DNA of 64,000 bases, from the NCBI GenBank assembly GCA_963556255.1, contig OY744605.1, positions 66,679,702 to 66,743,701 on the forward strand. Direction: 5' to 3'. Position numbers and translations under genes: made by a program. The stretch comes from Allolobophora icterica. Lineage: Eukaryota; Annelida; Clitellata; Crassiclitellata; Lumbricidae. This document shows, piece after piece, positions 1 to 11,607 of the stretch. The first letter of the stretch is position 1. Every line of letters starts with the position of its first letter. The notes beneath the pieces were generated by a model, which searched no databases, was not told the origin of the DNA, and saw nothing but the letters and a program-made list of their open reading frames with translations.

Positions 1-1440
1 CCTCAGCAACCGTCACAGCAGGACGTAGCACTAGCAACTGCTCTCCAAGAGAGAGGTCTCGATGCGCCCAGCACCGCGTCCCTTTCTACGCTGTATTAGG
101 TGACCGGTAGGGATCAGTGCGGCGACCCACCTTAGCATACCACGTTTGAACCAGATTGCCCTTGGTACTGATTGCCCTTGACCCAGATATTTTGCCTTTT
201 GGAGCAGGTTCTTCTTACGGATTGATCTTCTGGATAGTGACCTGATTATGGCTTGATTTTGGTGCGCCATGGGTTGATGCCTTGTGCATTAGACACCGTC
301 GCTAGAGAAATCCTAATTACCAATTTCTTGGCTCTTTGTTAGCCTTTAGCTATAAATTAGCATTTTAAACTGATAGTCTCACCTTGCTTTGTCTTACTTA
401 CTTTGCCTTACCTATCTTAACCCTCAACTTTTCTTGTTTATTTTACAATAGCTTTCCTCACCTTCTATTATCTTGCATTACCTTTCTTTATTTACCCTAT
501 CTTATCTTACCTTACTTAATCCTACTTTATCTTACCTTATTTTCCTTACCTTGACTTTCTGTGCCTTACCTTACCGTATTTAACTTCATCGCCTTGCAGA
601 TAGGACCTGACAGGTCATCACTCGATACCTTACACATTGCAAATCTACGTCCTCCGTCACATTTCTTCTTCGATGATTTTGTCAGTGTTTATGTAAATGA
701 AAAACTCTCTTGCTGAAAAATTAATTAGGAAAAGTAAACTACCGCTTGAAATGTTGCAGTTTAACTTCTGGCTATGACTACTTCAAGTCAGGTAGAAATA
801 CTTTTTAACTAGGTTACTTAGGAAGTAGTTTAACTGCTAGTTGTTAACTACAATGGTAACTACTGCCTATCACTGTACATATGCTGGCAAGATTCGGAAC
901 TCACTTGAGAGCTTACGAAGAAGCTTGTAGAACCACGACTCATGTTCGCCGGTTTGTCGTGAGAACGGCTTGCTCTTGAAGCGCTCTTCAAATGCCTGGC
1001 GTCTGGCAAACTGGCTAAGAGGCGTTCGACTGTGCTGACCGTACAGCTGTCAAGATTTCAACCACAGTTTCACGTATTTGGGCTATACTGTAATAGTTGT
1101 ATAGCTCATTTTAAAGGTAATACTCTGCCACCATGCCCAAACATTTCGTGGGACCAATGCATCTTGACATTATAACAAAAGTCTGCTATTGGATGGGTAC
1201 TAAAAAGGCTTTATGGGCATGCAGGCAGTAAGGCGCTACAATGCATTGGATATTCGTATGTCTCAGCACGAGAACGTGCTACGGGAGTGCAATATGTTTG
1301 AACATGATTGTGACGTGTTGAGTGTGGCTTCCATGTAAACCTTTTAACATGTTGGAGAGCGAATGTACATATTTTTAATATAGTTAAAGATGAGGTCGCT
1401 TATTTAAGCTATAGGTCACACATTTGATTATGAGGTCACA
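1..1440. other. Unassigned sequence, no gene recognised
   Basis: No coding segment, RNA gene or transposon end could be supported here. Positions about 400-560 are enriched in degenerate CTTAC-type simple repeats. The short open frames have no recognisable protein signature. Confidence 0.5.
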
Positions 1441-1454
1441 TATTATTCTAATCC

Positions 1455-1640
1455 TGAGGTCAATCAATCAATCTGTTTATTGCCACCAAACAAAAGTCAA
1501 ATAAAATAATTACACAATTATACGTACAAAGTTGCTGGTAACAAGGGGGCCCAAAAGGGATTGCTCCCGCTACTAGGGACACCTATTTACATAGCAATGC
1601 ACGGTGGCGTACAACCTAACTTAACTTTACTTTGTTTCTG
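1455..1640 (-). repeat. Possible LINE 3' end (minus strand)
   Basis: Starts with repeated TCAATCAATC followed by a TTTATTGCCACC stretch. Read on the minus strand this is a non-LTR-like 3' end with an AATAAA-like signal and a short simple tail. No reverse transcriptase coding was seen next to it, so the assignment rests on end structure only. Confidence 0.3.
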
Positions 1641-2325
1641 AACCTCGATTCAGAAGAGGCGAATAAATACTTAACTATAGGGCGAAGAACAAAACTGTAA
1701 CTTAACCTGCCACCACTTGGGCAGTGAATCGCAATGAAATAAATGAATTAAAGAAATTAAAGAAATAAAGAAGATAGGTAAGTTAGTCGAAAAGGAGGAA
1801 GACAAGTAAGAGAGGAGACACAAAGAATGCAAATGAGAGTGAGGCAGGACAGGAGAGAGGAGAGGTACATATACGCCGAGAGTACTCACTCCAGAGGGAA
1901 TAAACAGCAACAGCCAAAAGCATGCGCAATGTAACAAATACACAAGGAGACAAAGAGACAAGGAATGCCAATTAGAGTGTAATAGGATACCGGTACGAGG
2001 TCACTTATTTGTCTGTGATATCTGATTGTCACTTATTGATATCTTATAATTATATATGGAAATATAACACATCTTAACAAGAGAATCACTTATTATTTCA
2101 TTTAACAAAATCTATTTTTGACACGTAAAATATTAAACCTTTAAGATCTGTTATAGCCGTGTCTTAGCGCTTTGTGAGGTTCCTGGGGGCTGGGGCCAAT
2201 ATATAAATCGTCAGACACCCACATGCACACCTATATGCAAACACACATCCATGCATACATGCGCTCATATATGCATACATACATACATACGCACATATAT
2301 ACATACATACATACGTATATACACG

Positions 2326-2400
2326 GTGTCTGATTGGTGGAGCGTTCGCCTTGCAATGCAGGGTGGACTGGTTCAAACTTCAATTGTTTATTTACTCTTA
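2326..2400 (+). repeat. tRNA-derived SINE head
   Basis: The segment resembles a tRNA gene: a box A-like GTCTGATTGGTGGAGCG, an anticodon-arm-like stretch around TTGCAA, and a box B-like GGTTCAAACT. A GGCGCTCTATAAAT motif about 60 bp downstream recurs next to other retroposons in the window. It lacks a clean cloverleaf and acceptor stem, so it is called SINE rather than tRNA. Confidence 0.45.
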
Positions 2401-3432
2401 GCAAACCCTTAATGCACGATTGCTTTGAACCACCGATTACTATCTTTCATTACAAAGGCGCTCTATAAATGCAAGGAAACCTTTTCTAATCAAACTCGGT
2501 ACATAGAGAAACAGTTGACTGAAGTAACAGCCAGCATTTGTCTTTACTTCTGAATATGCACGAATCGCTAATTTAATCAGCTTCTATAGCGCCTGTCAAC
2601 AGAAGTTGCAAGCGACTTACGGCCCTCTATTTATTTTCTTTGTCTGTTAAATTACACAAATACAATCGATGGTTGATAGGCATAGGCCTAAGTCTGAGGC
2701 CTGAGTTCCTCGTACCGAAGTCCATTCATACAATGTGCAAAAATGAAATAATGAAATAGTACAAAAATGACTTACCAGTGTTTCCTGATAGATCAGGTCT
2801 TTCATTGCTGCCCGATTATAAGTCGCCTATAATTATAGTAAACCGAAGCCCTTGCGCAGAAAACGTCAATGACTGGAGTTCCTATGGAAAAATCGCCGTT
2901 GAGTTGATCTAGTACGAGCCTTTGATACTATTAGCCAACACAAAAGTTGCTAGATAGGATTCGCAGCTCTGCTGATCGATCACAAGTCTTCGATTTTATT
3001 AATCAACACTCAAGATTCATAAACAGCAAATTGCCGTTCAATTGATCTGCCATAAGCATTCGACCTATAGCATTGACCATAGTCGCATATATGTAAATCG
3101 CCTATCAGGCTCCAACGGCGCGGTCGACAGATTCAGTGGTGACTTTGAACTAGCTGGGAAAGAATAAACCAGTCCGCGCTAGCTGCCCGTTTAAATAGGC
3201 GCACAGCTGGTTTTAACAAACCCGTCTCGCATCACTTGCCTCTCGGCAGTCGACAAAGCCAGTAGCCACAGACTATGGATACACTGTCGAACGCCTTCTG
3301 TGTATCAGTCGAAAAGCATGACGCAGCTACAGGAAGATGAGATTGAGAGGCGAATAGTGTCTGATAAGAGATCACAGTCATTCGAGTATGGATTCGGCCA
3401 CTCTCGACTGGCTCATCGTCTTTACAGGCTAC
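2401..3432. other. Unassigned sequence
   Basis: No gene or element boundary recognised. It contains one copy of the over-represented octamer TAGGCCTA (2683). Confidence 0.4.
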
Positions 3433-3465
3433 AATATATATATATATATATATAAATATATATAT

Positions 3466-3515
<50 letters not shown>
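3433..3515. repeat. (TA)n/(TAA)n microsatellite
   Basis: Runs of TA pass into about 15 TAA units. The TAA part directly abuts the 3' tail of a retroposon read on the minus strand (next feature), so it probably grew from that tail. Confidence 0.9.
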
Positions 3516-3660
3516 CTTTTCTTTATTTAAACGCCTGCTAACCGCACTGCGCTGTACAGTGAACATACATAGGCCTATAGTAGAAACGCCAGCCACGCAG
3601 GGCGCCTTACATAGGCCTACATGTAGGCCTATACATACAGTAGAAGCACATGATATAGAT
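3516..3660 (-). repeat. SINE/LINE 3' segment, minus strand
   Basis: Read on the minus strand it contains GTGCGGTTAGCAGGCG followed by an AATAAAG-like tail and then (ATT)n. The adjoining part, with GCAGCCACGCAGGGCGCC (plus-strand wording), recurs at about 42795-42825. Similar tails occur at about 5440, 11215 and 59535. It is an interspersed repeat; its coding partner is unknown. Confidence 0.5.
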
Positions 3661-4925
3661 GCATATATTTAAATTTATATATATATAATGCCTAAAATAC
3701 TCAGAAACTTTTAGAAATTTTTCAACTACACACTCTTCCTCATACTGTCAAACTGTATTTAAATTGGAAAGTAAAATTTCAGTTATTAGTATGAAATCGT
3801 GTGTAGTTGATTTGAGCTAATCTCTCAAAAATTCATACTCTGCACACTGCACGCCTCGGGCAAGTCAACTGACTGCACAATCGATAACATCGCCTTCGAA
3901 CCTTGTGTCAGAAAACATTATTTTAGCCCTTGCATACGTACATAATGACATACACACACACACACACATACGTACAAACATACATACACGCATACAAGCA
4001 GAGCAATGTCAGTAAAACCGAACCAGGTTGAAAGTCTTATAGTGGGATGCTGTGATCAGCAGTAGGCCTATCAAAGACTGCAGCTGAAATGTCAAGGAGG
4101 TTTACCGATGAGCGATGGCAGAAACAAGCTAACTGTATAGAGGGAAGTGAGCAGGGCTGTAGACGAGGGTAAACGCGGGTATAGGCCTACAGCGTGTACT
4201 CACCTCTGGAGATCGTGTACTCACCTCACAAAATATTTTTTAAGTAGGCCTATACTCGCCTCCAGAACGTACTTTAACTTATTTTTTAAATACTGCAGAG
4301 TGTGGACTATTAGGCCTACTTAAACAAAATCTCAGTTTGAAATTTAATTTGTTTACTTGACCTGGATGCAAAAAACCCATTAATTTTTCAATAAATTTTA
4401 GCATAGTTCATGACTTCATGCATCAGAAATAGAGGAATTCTGTCATTTCAATAGCTTAAACGCTCACCAAAATCGTTTCCATATTTCAAAAATTTTATTT
4501 CTTGGAAGGGGGTGTACATCACCCTCATTGTTTAGGAAAACTAACCTGTAGCACGTACTCGCTTTAATTTTGCCACTACAACCCTGGAAGTGAGTAGGGT
4601 GTCGGAAACTTTCAGTTGAATGCTGCTTTGTAAAACCAGACTGGCGTGGGTTAAGAGATGAGTTGGAAGCCAGATGGAAATGTTCTGTCTCGGATCAATG
4701 GCTGATCCGAGACAGGACAATTCGCTCGGTTAATAATTATGGAGATGAAAGACAGGCTGGATATTCTAGTGATCTAGTCTGTAGTTAGAAAGGATGCTTT
4801 ATCAAGTGAAAGAGGCGTACTGTAAAGATGGTAACCATGAGGAGTATAATCTTGATATCAAGCTAAAGTTGTGTTTAAATTGAGTTGAATTAAGAAAGGC
4901 AAATATGTCAGAACGGTTAGAGAAC
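3661..4925. other. Unassigned, with short CA/CATA repeats
   Basis: A short (CA)n/(CATA)n lies at about 3950-3995. Four TAGGCCTA octamers fall between 4063 and 4318. No protein-coding or RNA signature was recognised. Confidence 0.4.
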
Positions 4926-4929
4926 GATG

Positions 4930-5481
4930 TGGGGGAGGGGGATAGAGTAATGGTAACACTCATGGCCAGGGGCGTAACTTTAGTCTAAAAAGTGGGGGGT
5001 ACCAATACTTTTGGTCTAAAAAGTGGGGGTACCAATACTTTGGTCTAAAAAGTGGGGGGTACCAATTTCTTCTCCACTTTCGCTTTCCGCATGGTGGCCA
5101 TTTTTGAACATATTCCCTGTCAGTATTCTCATTCATTTTGGCTCTCGGTTTACATGTGTATCTAAGTACTTTCGCACTTTGGCGGAAACTGCATTCTCTG
5201 GGAAGGCACAATAACAAAAATATTGATTGACATTGTTTAAAAAGTGGGGGGTACAGTACCCCCCAGTTCAAAAAGTGGGGGGTACGGGCACCCCTCGTAC
5301 CCCCCACAAATTACGCCTATGCTCATGGCCAGGAGAGCAGCAGTACGCGGTTCGATTCCCGTAACCCCCTCGGCGCCTGCCATAACGTGTGTTTACTGTT
5401 TAGTTAAGATATTGATAATTGTACTGTCATGTCTCAATGTAATCTTACTGCGTTTGTCGGTTTGAATTAATAAAGAAAAAG

Positions 5482-5530
<49 letters not shown>
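4930..5530 (+). repeat. tRNA-derived SINE split by a hAT insertion
   Basis: The left part has a box A-like region (GAGTAATGGTAACACTC) and the right part, after 5329, has a good box B (GGTTCGATTCC). Joined across the transposon they form one tRNA-like head with G-rich and C-rich ends facing each other. The body runs to an AATAAAGAAAAAG tail and a (ATT)n tract at 5482-5530. A related SINE lies on the minus strand at about 42970-43040. Confidence 0.6.
4967..5321. mobile_element. Non-autonomous hAT element, family A copy 1
   Basis: A 355-bp element bounded by CAGGGGCGTAAC and TTACGCCTATG, which are imperfect inverted repeats. It is flanked on both sides by the identical octamer CTCATGGC (4959-4966 and 5322-5329). 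An 8-bp duplication with CAG/CAT-GGCGTA ends is diagnostic of hAT transposons. The interior is made of repeated AAAAAGTGGGGGGTAC-type blocks and encodes no transposase. Confidence 0.9.
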
Positions 5531-5531
<1 letters not shown>

Positions 5532-6360
5532 CTTTTATTTCTTGAGCGGGTGAAGAAATGCGTGTATATTTAATGTCCTTAGTAAGAATCTTTTTCTGAG
5601 TTCTGAGAGGGTGAATCTAGAGAGGGAGAAGGGAGAGGAGGAGGAAGAGAATTTAGAGAAACAGAATACATATCAAGGGCCGGGCTTTGCCCCATACAGT
5701 AAAATTAATCTGTCGAGGAGGCTAGGGCAGGTCGGGTGCTGCATAGAGTCTTTCAGCAGCCGTCAGAAGTAGGCCCCTATACGATAGAAGACTGCATGAT
5801 GTACGTGTGCCCCATACTGTTTTGTCGCAGTGGCGAAATGGGCGGGGTTACAATGTAGGGCGTTGGATGTTGTGTAGGGCATTGAAGGATGGGAAGGATA
5901 TGGAAGGCGATCATGCAGCGTAGGCTTGGGAGGAGAAGGATTATCGACAGATCGACAGATAGGCCTACATTAGTAGGTGGACAGATGGCGTGCGATGAAG
6001 TGACGTATACGATGGAACAAATATGGCGGCAGACAGCGACGAAAGAATATCAAAATGGTAAACGATGCCGGCGCAAATTATGCAAATAAATTGAAATAAT
6101 ATTTAGGTTGAATAAGACTCACAAAACGCAGCTGAATAATCCAAGAAGAAAGATGACGTAACCAGATCAAAGAAGACGCCGACAGTTAGGAGAAAATTAC
6201 GAAAAGAGTTTGTAGCATCCGTTGACTCTCGCCGACTCCGATCTCTGACTATACCAGAATATATATACCGTACATAAGCTTCGTTATTTGTTTGGTACGT
6301 AATATCCCGCCAGGGTAGGTGGTTGCTTCTAGATTTCTGTCCCACTTGTACACCCTTGCG
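5531..6360. other. Unassigned sequence
   Basis: GC-rich to mixed sequence with a purine stretch at 5605-5660. Short open frames on both strands show no recognisable domain. Confidence 0.4.
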
Positions 6361-6361
6361 A

Positions 6362-6460
6362 GCTCAGCCAAGCAATGAGTACATTGACCTTACACTGTCG
6401 ATCAGATGGGACGGCGAGGGAGAGTAGGGCGTGCTTGACTCACGTTCTCATATGCCAAGG
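6362..6460 (+). repeat. Interspersed repeat shared with 11858-11950
   Basis: AATGAGTACATTGACC followed by a G-rich stretch and CTCATATGCCAAGG recurs with few changes at 11865-11950 (AATGAGTACATCGACC to CTCATATACCAAGG). A weaker relative lies at 13862-13930. The family is unknown. Confidence 0.5.
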
Positions 6461-6715
6461 TTGTCTTGTCTGCAGTCGTCCTCGATCCGAGGATTGGCCT
6501 CAAGACGGACAATTATTTTACTCCATCCACTTCTGTTTCTTATCTCTTTCAATAACCGGTCGAATGAGAATCCAGTCCACGACTTTATGTTATCAATTCA
6601 TTTCATTTTAGGTCTTCCTTGAGCCCTTGATCCAGGAACTGTGCCTTGGATAATCGCCTGACAATGTTCAAGTAGGCCCTACAGTCCCTACTCTTCCTCA
6701 GCACATGCCCGAAAT

Positions 6716-7268
6716 ACAGTGCTTAATATAGACGTCTTTGGGGGGAAATGTCCCGCAGGATTTATGTTTCCCCCCAGAGGCCAGCAATGTTACATTTTAG
6801 AGACTTTCAGGGGAGGAAAATTCCGCCCCCTCCCAAGCAGGGATTGCGTTCTAAGCAAAAAAAGAACCGGAACGCCGGCGTCAGACGCCATGTTAATCTA
6901 GAAATGTTCCTGTAAATCCTGTCTAAAAAATACAGGTCGTCAAAAACGTAACCGGAACGCCGTTCCGGTGCGTTCCGGTTCCAACCGATCCCTGCCCCCA
7001 GGATACATGTGGATACATGTTTTCCTCCCAGAGAGATGAATTCCTAAAAAGGTTATCAACCATTTTTTTTAGAGAGTAATTGCTGTAGAAAAAGTTAAAA
7101 AATCGGACGAAGGACTAAAAAAGGTCATCAGCTTTTTTAAAGATGAAATTAAGAAAAGTCTGAAACTTTTTGGATGGATGAAATTACTGAAAAAAATCTT
7201 CTGTAAATTCGTTGGTCCCCCAGAAACCTTGTTTCCCCTCCCAGAAGAGGGGACTAGATTAAACACTG
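6716..7268. mobile_element. Non-autonomous hAT element, family F copy 1
   Basis: Bounded by CAGTGCTTAATATAGACG and GACTAGATTAAACACTG, inverted copies of one terminal type. CCCGAAAT occurs immediately outside both ends (6708-6715 and 7269-7276), with one extra base at the left junction. The left part contains the same CCCCAGAGGCCAGCAATG-like block that is inverted in copy 2 at 26945-27291. No coding capacity was recognised. Confidence 0.75.
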
Positions 7269-7413
7269 CCCGAAATATGAGAGCTCCCTCTATTTGATTA
7301 ACCCGCGTAGACTCCAAGGTTAATTAAACTAAAATCGCCGACCTTCCCCGGGTTGTATATCTGCTTATTCTGCTCCTGTGTGAATTGCAGTCCACAGAAT
7401 CATGAACATAGCC

Positions 7414-7818
7414 CAGGCCTTCCAACCTGGGGTGCTCGCACCCCCAGAGGGTGCGAGATGGCATTTCAAGGAGTGCGACAAAGAGAGAAAGTAGGCCTAT
7501 GTTACTATTGTACTGTAGGCCTATGTATGTAGAAACTATCTGTTGACAGAACACTTCTCTATGGCTCGCCCACTTGATTTTTTATAATTTCTCAATTTAT
7601 ATTTGCATTTTTTGCACTGAGGTAAAAGCTAATTTTTAGCTCAGTTTGTTCACCCGCAGCACTGCATGAGTGTATGTGGTTTAATCTGTGGCTCAACAAA
7701 AACAGAAATTTGACTTATTCATCTTCAAATGTGATAGCCTAGTATTTTTGTAGGGGGTGCGAACATTAATCAAACATTTCCTAGGGGTGCAGTGCATAGG
7801 AAATGTTGGGAACCTCTG
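7414..7818. mobile_element. Probable hAT MITE with decayed target duplication
   Basis: The ends CAGGCCTTCCAACC and, read inverted from the right, CAGAGGTTCCCAACA are of the CAG-GGTTC-CAAC type common in hAT elements. Flanking octamers (ACATAGCC and ATATATAG) do not match cleanly. Two TAGGCCTA octamers lie inside. Confidence 0.5.
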
Positions 7819-8074
7819 ATATATAGCGTCTCAGTGCAGGGTTAGAGTTAACTTAGCTACCTGTGCTGCATGCATTGTTGCTCAGAGTACCCGGCAAAGT
7901 ACTGAAGTAAAAGTAGGCCTAAGCCTAAACAAAATGTTCAGCACTCAGACCCCTGTAAAAGCAAAAGCAGGCGCCTACTCGTCAAAATTTTTAATTAAAT
8001 AAAAGATATAAGTATTCTCTAAATAATGCTTTTAAAGTCACAAGTAGAGGTACGTCTAAAGTAAGGCCTAGGGC

Positions 8075-8793
8075 CACTGGCGTAAACTTGTCCAAAATAT
8101 TGGTGGGGCAAAATATTGGTGGGGCAAAATATTGGTGGGGCATGGGGTCTGGACCAGAGGTGCAAAAAAGTTTTTTTTCAAGATGAAACGTTGTTTGTTG
8201 TTGTTTTTTCGGTTTTTTTGTTTTTATGTTTTTGTTGTTTTGGTTGTTTTTTAAGTTTTTCTGATTTCGGATCATAAAAATCATGAAAAATGGCATGAAC
8301 AAGAGCTCCAACTCAGTAAATTCAGTTGCGATTTCCGAAAATTTTAAATCATTTAATCAATGCCATTAAAATAACTTTAAAAAAATAAGAAATTAATTTT
8401 TTTAAACAAAAAGAAATTTTGTGGTTTTCTTTTTGTTGTTGTTTAAAGGAAAATCCGAAAAGCTTTTTCACCTCTGGTCTGGACAGTCAGCAAAGGCTTC
8501 CGGTGGTAGCCTACGTTAATGCGTATGAAATGGGTGTTTGTTTACCTGTAAATTTGTTTCACATTGAAGATATTGAAGATAAAAATAAATCTTTGTTTCC
8601 ATTGTGGATTTCTGATAGTATTTCAGTTCTGTGTCTCTGTTTTTCTGTTTCTGAAGAAATTTGTCTGTATTGAAACATAATATTTTAATATTTGAAGAAA
8701 TTCTCCTCTCGATTTTTGGGGGGGCATTGCCCCGGCTCCTCAATTATTGGGGGGGCACGTGCCCCGGCTGACCCCCCAGAGTCTACGCCTATG
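8075..8793. mobile_element. Non-autonomous hAT element, family B copy 1
   Basis: A 719-bp element from CACTGGCGTAAACTTG to GAGTCTACGCCTATG. CCTAGGGC is duplicated exactly at 8067-8074 and 8794-8801. The interior contains three tandem GGTGGGGCAAAATATT units near the left end and T-rich sequence. It aligns along most of its length with 10740-11599. No transposase was found. Confidence 0.9.
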
Positions 8794-8968
8794 CCTAGGG
8801 CCTATATTTATAGGCCACATGCAGTACGTAAATGTACATAGACGGTGCTCGTGTGGTTCTTAAACTTATAAACTTAAATACGAGCTGCATGAAACGTCAC
8901 TATAAGAAACTGGCCACCTAAGAAAAGACACAATCAAAGTATAGTTTGTCTCGGTCAAGCGCATCGAT

Positions 8969-9164
8969 CATGGGCGGCGATCCCGGGGATCGAGGGCGAC
9001 AAGACCCTCCACCTTTAAGAGTGGGGGACACGCCATACATTTGCACCCCCCCCCCACATTTAAAAAAACACCAACAAATCAACGCGAAAAAAAATTACCT
9101 CTTTTTTGACCAGATCAGTTCTAAATTGCCCCCCCCCACCTGTCAAACAAGATCGCCGTCAGTG
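8969..9164. mobile_element. Non-autonomous hAT element, family C copy 1
   Basis: A 196-bp element starting CATGGGCGGCGATCCC and ending GATCGCCGTCAGTG, with the perfect duplication GCATCGAT at 8961-8968 and 9165-9172. Other copies are at 9993-10263 (inverted) and 51411-51638. Confidence 0.9.
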
Positions 9165-9349
9165 GCATCGATGCTTCTGCAGAACAGATGGCCCTATTAA
9201 ATGAGGCCCTAATTAGACTGTTCCTTAATCCTTCTTAATTCTTATCCTATGACAGACAGACAGACAGAGACAGAGAGAGCGTAGAGGGATTACAGAAAAT
9301 GTTGCTTTTATTTCTTCTAGCCAGCGTTACTTTTACTTCGTTACTGTAC

Positions 9350-9680
9350 AACACAGGGTTAGAGTTAGAGGTTAAACGTACGGAGTTAGAGTTTCAGTTA
9401 TGGTTAAGTTTGGCCAGATGTTTTTTCGAGTAAGATCAGAGTGACTGTTTACCCTAGGATTAGGATTAAGGTAGCATTCGTACATAGGATTACGATGAGT
9501 TAGCCTACGATATTATCTTTAGTGTTTGGGATGGAGTTAATATGGTCATAAGGTAAGGATGATAGTTGTTTAGAATAGTTAGGGCTGTGATCAAGGTTTA
9601 TGGTTACAGTCAAGTTAGTGTTAGGGTCAATGCCCACAGATATATAGGGCCTAGACCTCGGGTTAGCTTCAGAGTATACC
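9350..9680. repeat. Degenerate GTTAGGG/GTTAGAG repeats
   Basis: Many dispersed GTTAG, GGTTAGAG and TTAGGG-like units without a fixed period, resembling decayed interstitial telomere-type sequence. An open frame across it (to 9958) is low-complexity and is not treated as a gene. Confidence 0.5.
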
Positions 9681-9992
9681 ACGGTAACCGCATTCATTTT
9701 TCAAAACTGGAGAAACTGGTTTCATCTGAAACGAAGAACAGAGAAACCAGTTTGCGTAGCCTCCTGCACATCTATAGAGGCGTCTTTCAAACCAGTTCTA
9801 ACCAGCTTCGCGGAATTTCAGACAATCCCAGCAAATGGGTTATAATTTATTGCCTTGGAGATTCTAGCTCGCGCGAACGGGTCGTACTGAACTCTAGCTG
9901 TCGACAAAAAAGTACAGTTCTCGACAATGCGATCAGCTGGACGCATTGTTCATTTTGAATTCCAGTTTGAGCAAAATTTCTGAACTCGCCAC

Positions 9993-10263
9993 CAGTGGCC
10001 GCGATCTTGTTTGACACGTGGGGGGACACTTTAGAAATGATCTGGTAAAAAAAAGAGTTTTAACCTGAACTGGTCAAAAAAGGTTAAAAAAATTTCAGTG
10101 CGATAAAATTCATTCTTGAAAAAAAAATTCGCGCGTGACGAAAAAATTTGCTGACCTTTTTGGTGTTTCTTCAAAATTTGGGTGGGACAAATACATGGTG
10201 TGTCCCCCCACTCTAAAAGGTGGGGGTCTTGTCCTCCTCACCCCCCCGGGATCGCCGCCCACG
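9993..10263. mobile_element. Non-autonomous hAT element, family C copy 2 (inverted)
   Basis: Starts CAGTGGCCGCGATCTTG and ends GGGATCGCCGCCCACG, the reverse orientation of copy 1. CTCGCCAC is duplicated exactly at 9985-9992 and 10264-10271. At 271 bp it is longer than copies 1 and 3. Confidence 0.9.
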
Positions 10264-10349
10264 CTCGCCACGCATTCAAGTAGACACCGATGTTGAAGAT
10301 GATGGTAGCCTCCGCTGCTACGCACAGTGCGATCTACATATCGATTTCA

Positions 10350-10500
10350 CATGACGGGCCCGGGATTCAAACTGGGATCGCAGAGGTGGACAGTTGACGC
10401 GCTGGTCCATTACCTTCCATGCTGTCAGTATAGGCCTATAGAAGGCAATGGTTAACCGCTCGGACACTGCCACACCTCTGTACGCTGACGTTCACATTGT
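10350..10500 (-). repeat. Class II tRNA-derived SINE, minus strand
   Basis: The minus strand reads GTGTCCGAGCGGTTAA (box A typical of Ser/Leu tRNAs) near 10475, and TTTGAATCCCGGGCC (box B-like) near 10360. The spacing is about 100 bp, as in tRNAs with a long variable arm plus a small insertion containing TAGGCCTA. The lack of a clean acceptor stem argues against a functional tRNA. Confidence 0.5.
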
Positions 10501-10739
10501 AGAGGCTCACATGAATAAGAATAGACACTTAATGCGGAAGCGGAGTCGGTGGGCAGTGGCGCAACTCGAAGCTTAGAAGGAAGTATAGGTCGCCGTGCTT
10601 AACTTTACCAGTTTTACTTGGGTGGGGCTCTATTGTTAGGCCTACACAGGAAAAATTGCGACATTTTGATGACCATGTTTTACATACCCGAGGCTAACGT
10701 TATAGTGCCAATTTGCCATACACATAAGGTTTCTATAGT

Positions 10740-11599
10740 CACTGGCGTAAACTTGTCCAAAATATTGGGGGGGGGCATGAAGTCTGGACCAGAGGTGCAA
10801 AAAAAGTTTTTTTCAAGATGAATTTTTTTTGTTTTTATGGTTTTTGTTGTTTTGGTTGTTTAAAAGATTTTCGGATTTCGGATCATAAAAATCACGAAAA
10901 ATGGCATGAATAAGAGCTCCAACTCAGTTTAATTCAGTTGCGATTTCCAAAAATTAAAAAATCATTAAATCAATGTTATTAAAATGACTTCTAAAAAATA
11001 AGAAATTTTATTTTAAAAAGCCAAAAAAATTTTGTGTGGTTTTCTTTTTCTTTTTTTAAAAGCAAAAAACGAAAAACCTCTGCGACCCCGTGTTCATAAT
11101 CAGGTTCTCCCGACTGCTGACAGTCTAGCTCGTAAATCTTTCATAATTAGGATGATTTTCACAGGAATATAGGCCTTAGTACTTTAACCTGGACGTGATA
11201 TACATGTGTAAACCAAAATGCGGTTAGCAGTTGGATTAATAAAGGATATACTTACTTACTTACTTACTTCTTTCACATCTGGTCTGGACAGTCAGCAGAG
11301 GCTTCTGGTGTTACATTAATGCGTATGAAATGGGGCGTTTTGTTTACATGTAAATTTGTTTTTCATATTGAAGATCTTAAAGATAAAAATAAATCTTTTT
11401 TCATTATGAATTTCTCATTGTGGGCCTATTTCAGTTCTGTGCCTCTGTTTTTTCTGTTTCTGAAGAAATTTGTCTATATTGAAACATAATATTTAAATAT
11501 TTGAAGAAATTCTTCTCTCGATTTTTTGGGGGCATTGCCCTGGCTCCTCAATTATTGGGGGGCACGTGCCCCGGCTGCCCCCCCCAGAGTCTACGCCTG
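10740..11599. mobile_element. Non-autonomous hAT element, family B copy 2
   Basis: An 860-bp element from CACTGGCGTAAACTTG to GAGTCTACGCCTG. TCTATAGT is duplicated exactly at 10732-10739 and 11600-11607. It is collinear with 8075-8793 except for a block of roughly 190 bp (about 11077-11268) absent from copy 1, read as a later insertion. Confidence 0.9.
11077..11268 (+). mobile_element. Retroposon fragment nested in hAT family B
   Basis: This block interrupts the copy 1/copy 2 alignment of family B. It ends GCGGTTAGCAGTTGGATTAA, then ATAAAGGATATA and (CTTA)n, a tail resembling those at 3516, 5440 and 59535 but with CTTA instead of ATT repeats. Boundaries are approximate. Confidence 0.5.
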
Positions 11600-11607
11600 T
11601 CTATAGT

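Noticed and set aside
9566..9958. 130-codon plus-strand open frame
   Set aside because: Lies over degenerate GTTAGG repeats and has no recognisable domain.
10350..10500. Functional tRNA-Ser or tRNA-Leu gene
   Set aside because: Box motifs are present, but the acceptor stem does not pair and there is an insertion in the middle, so it is a SINE.
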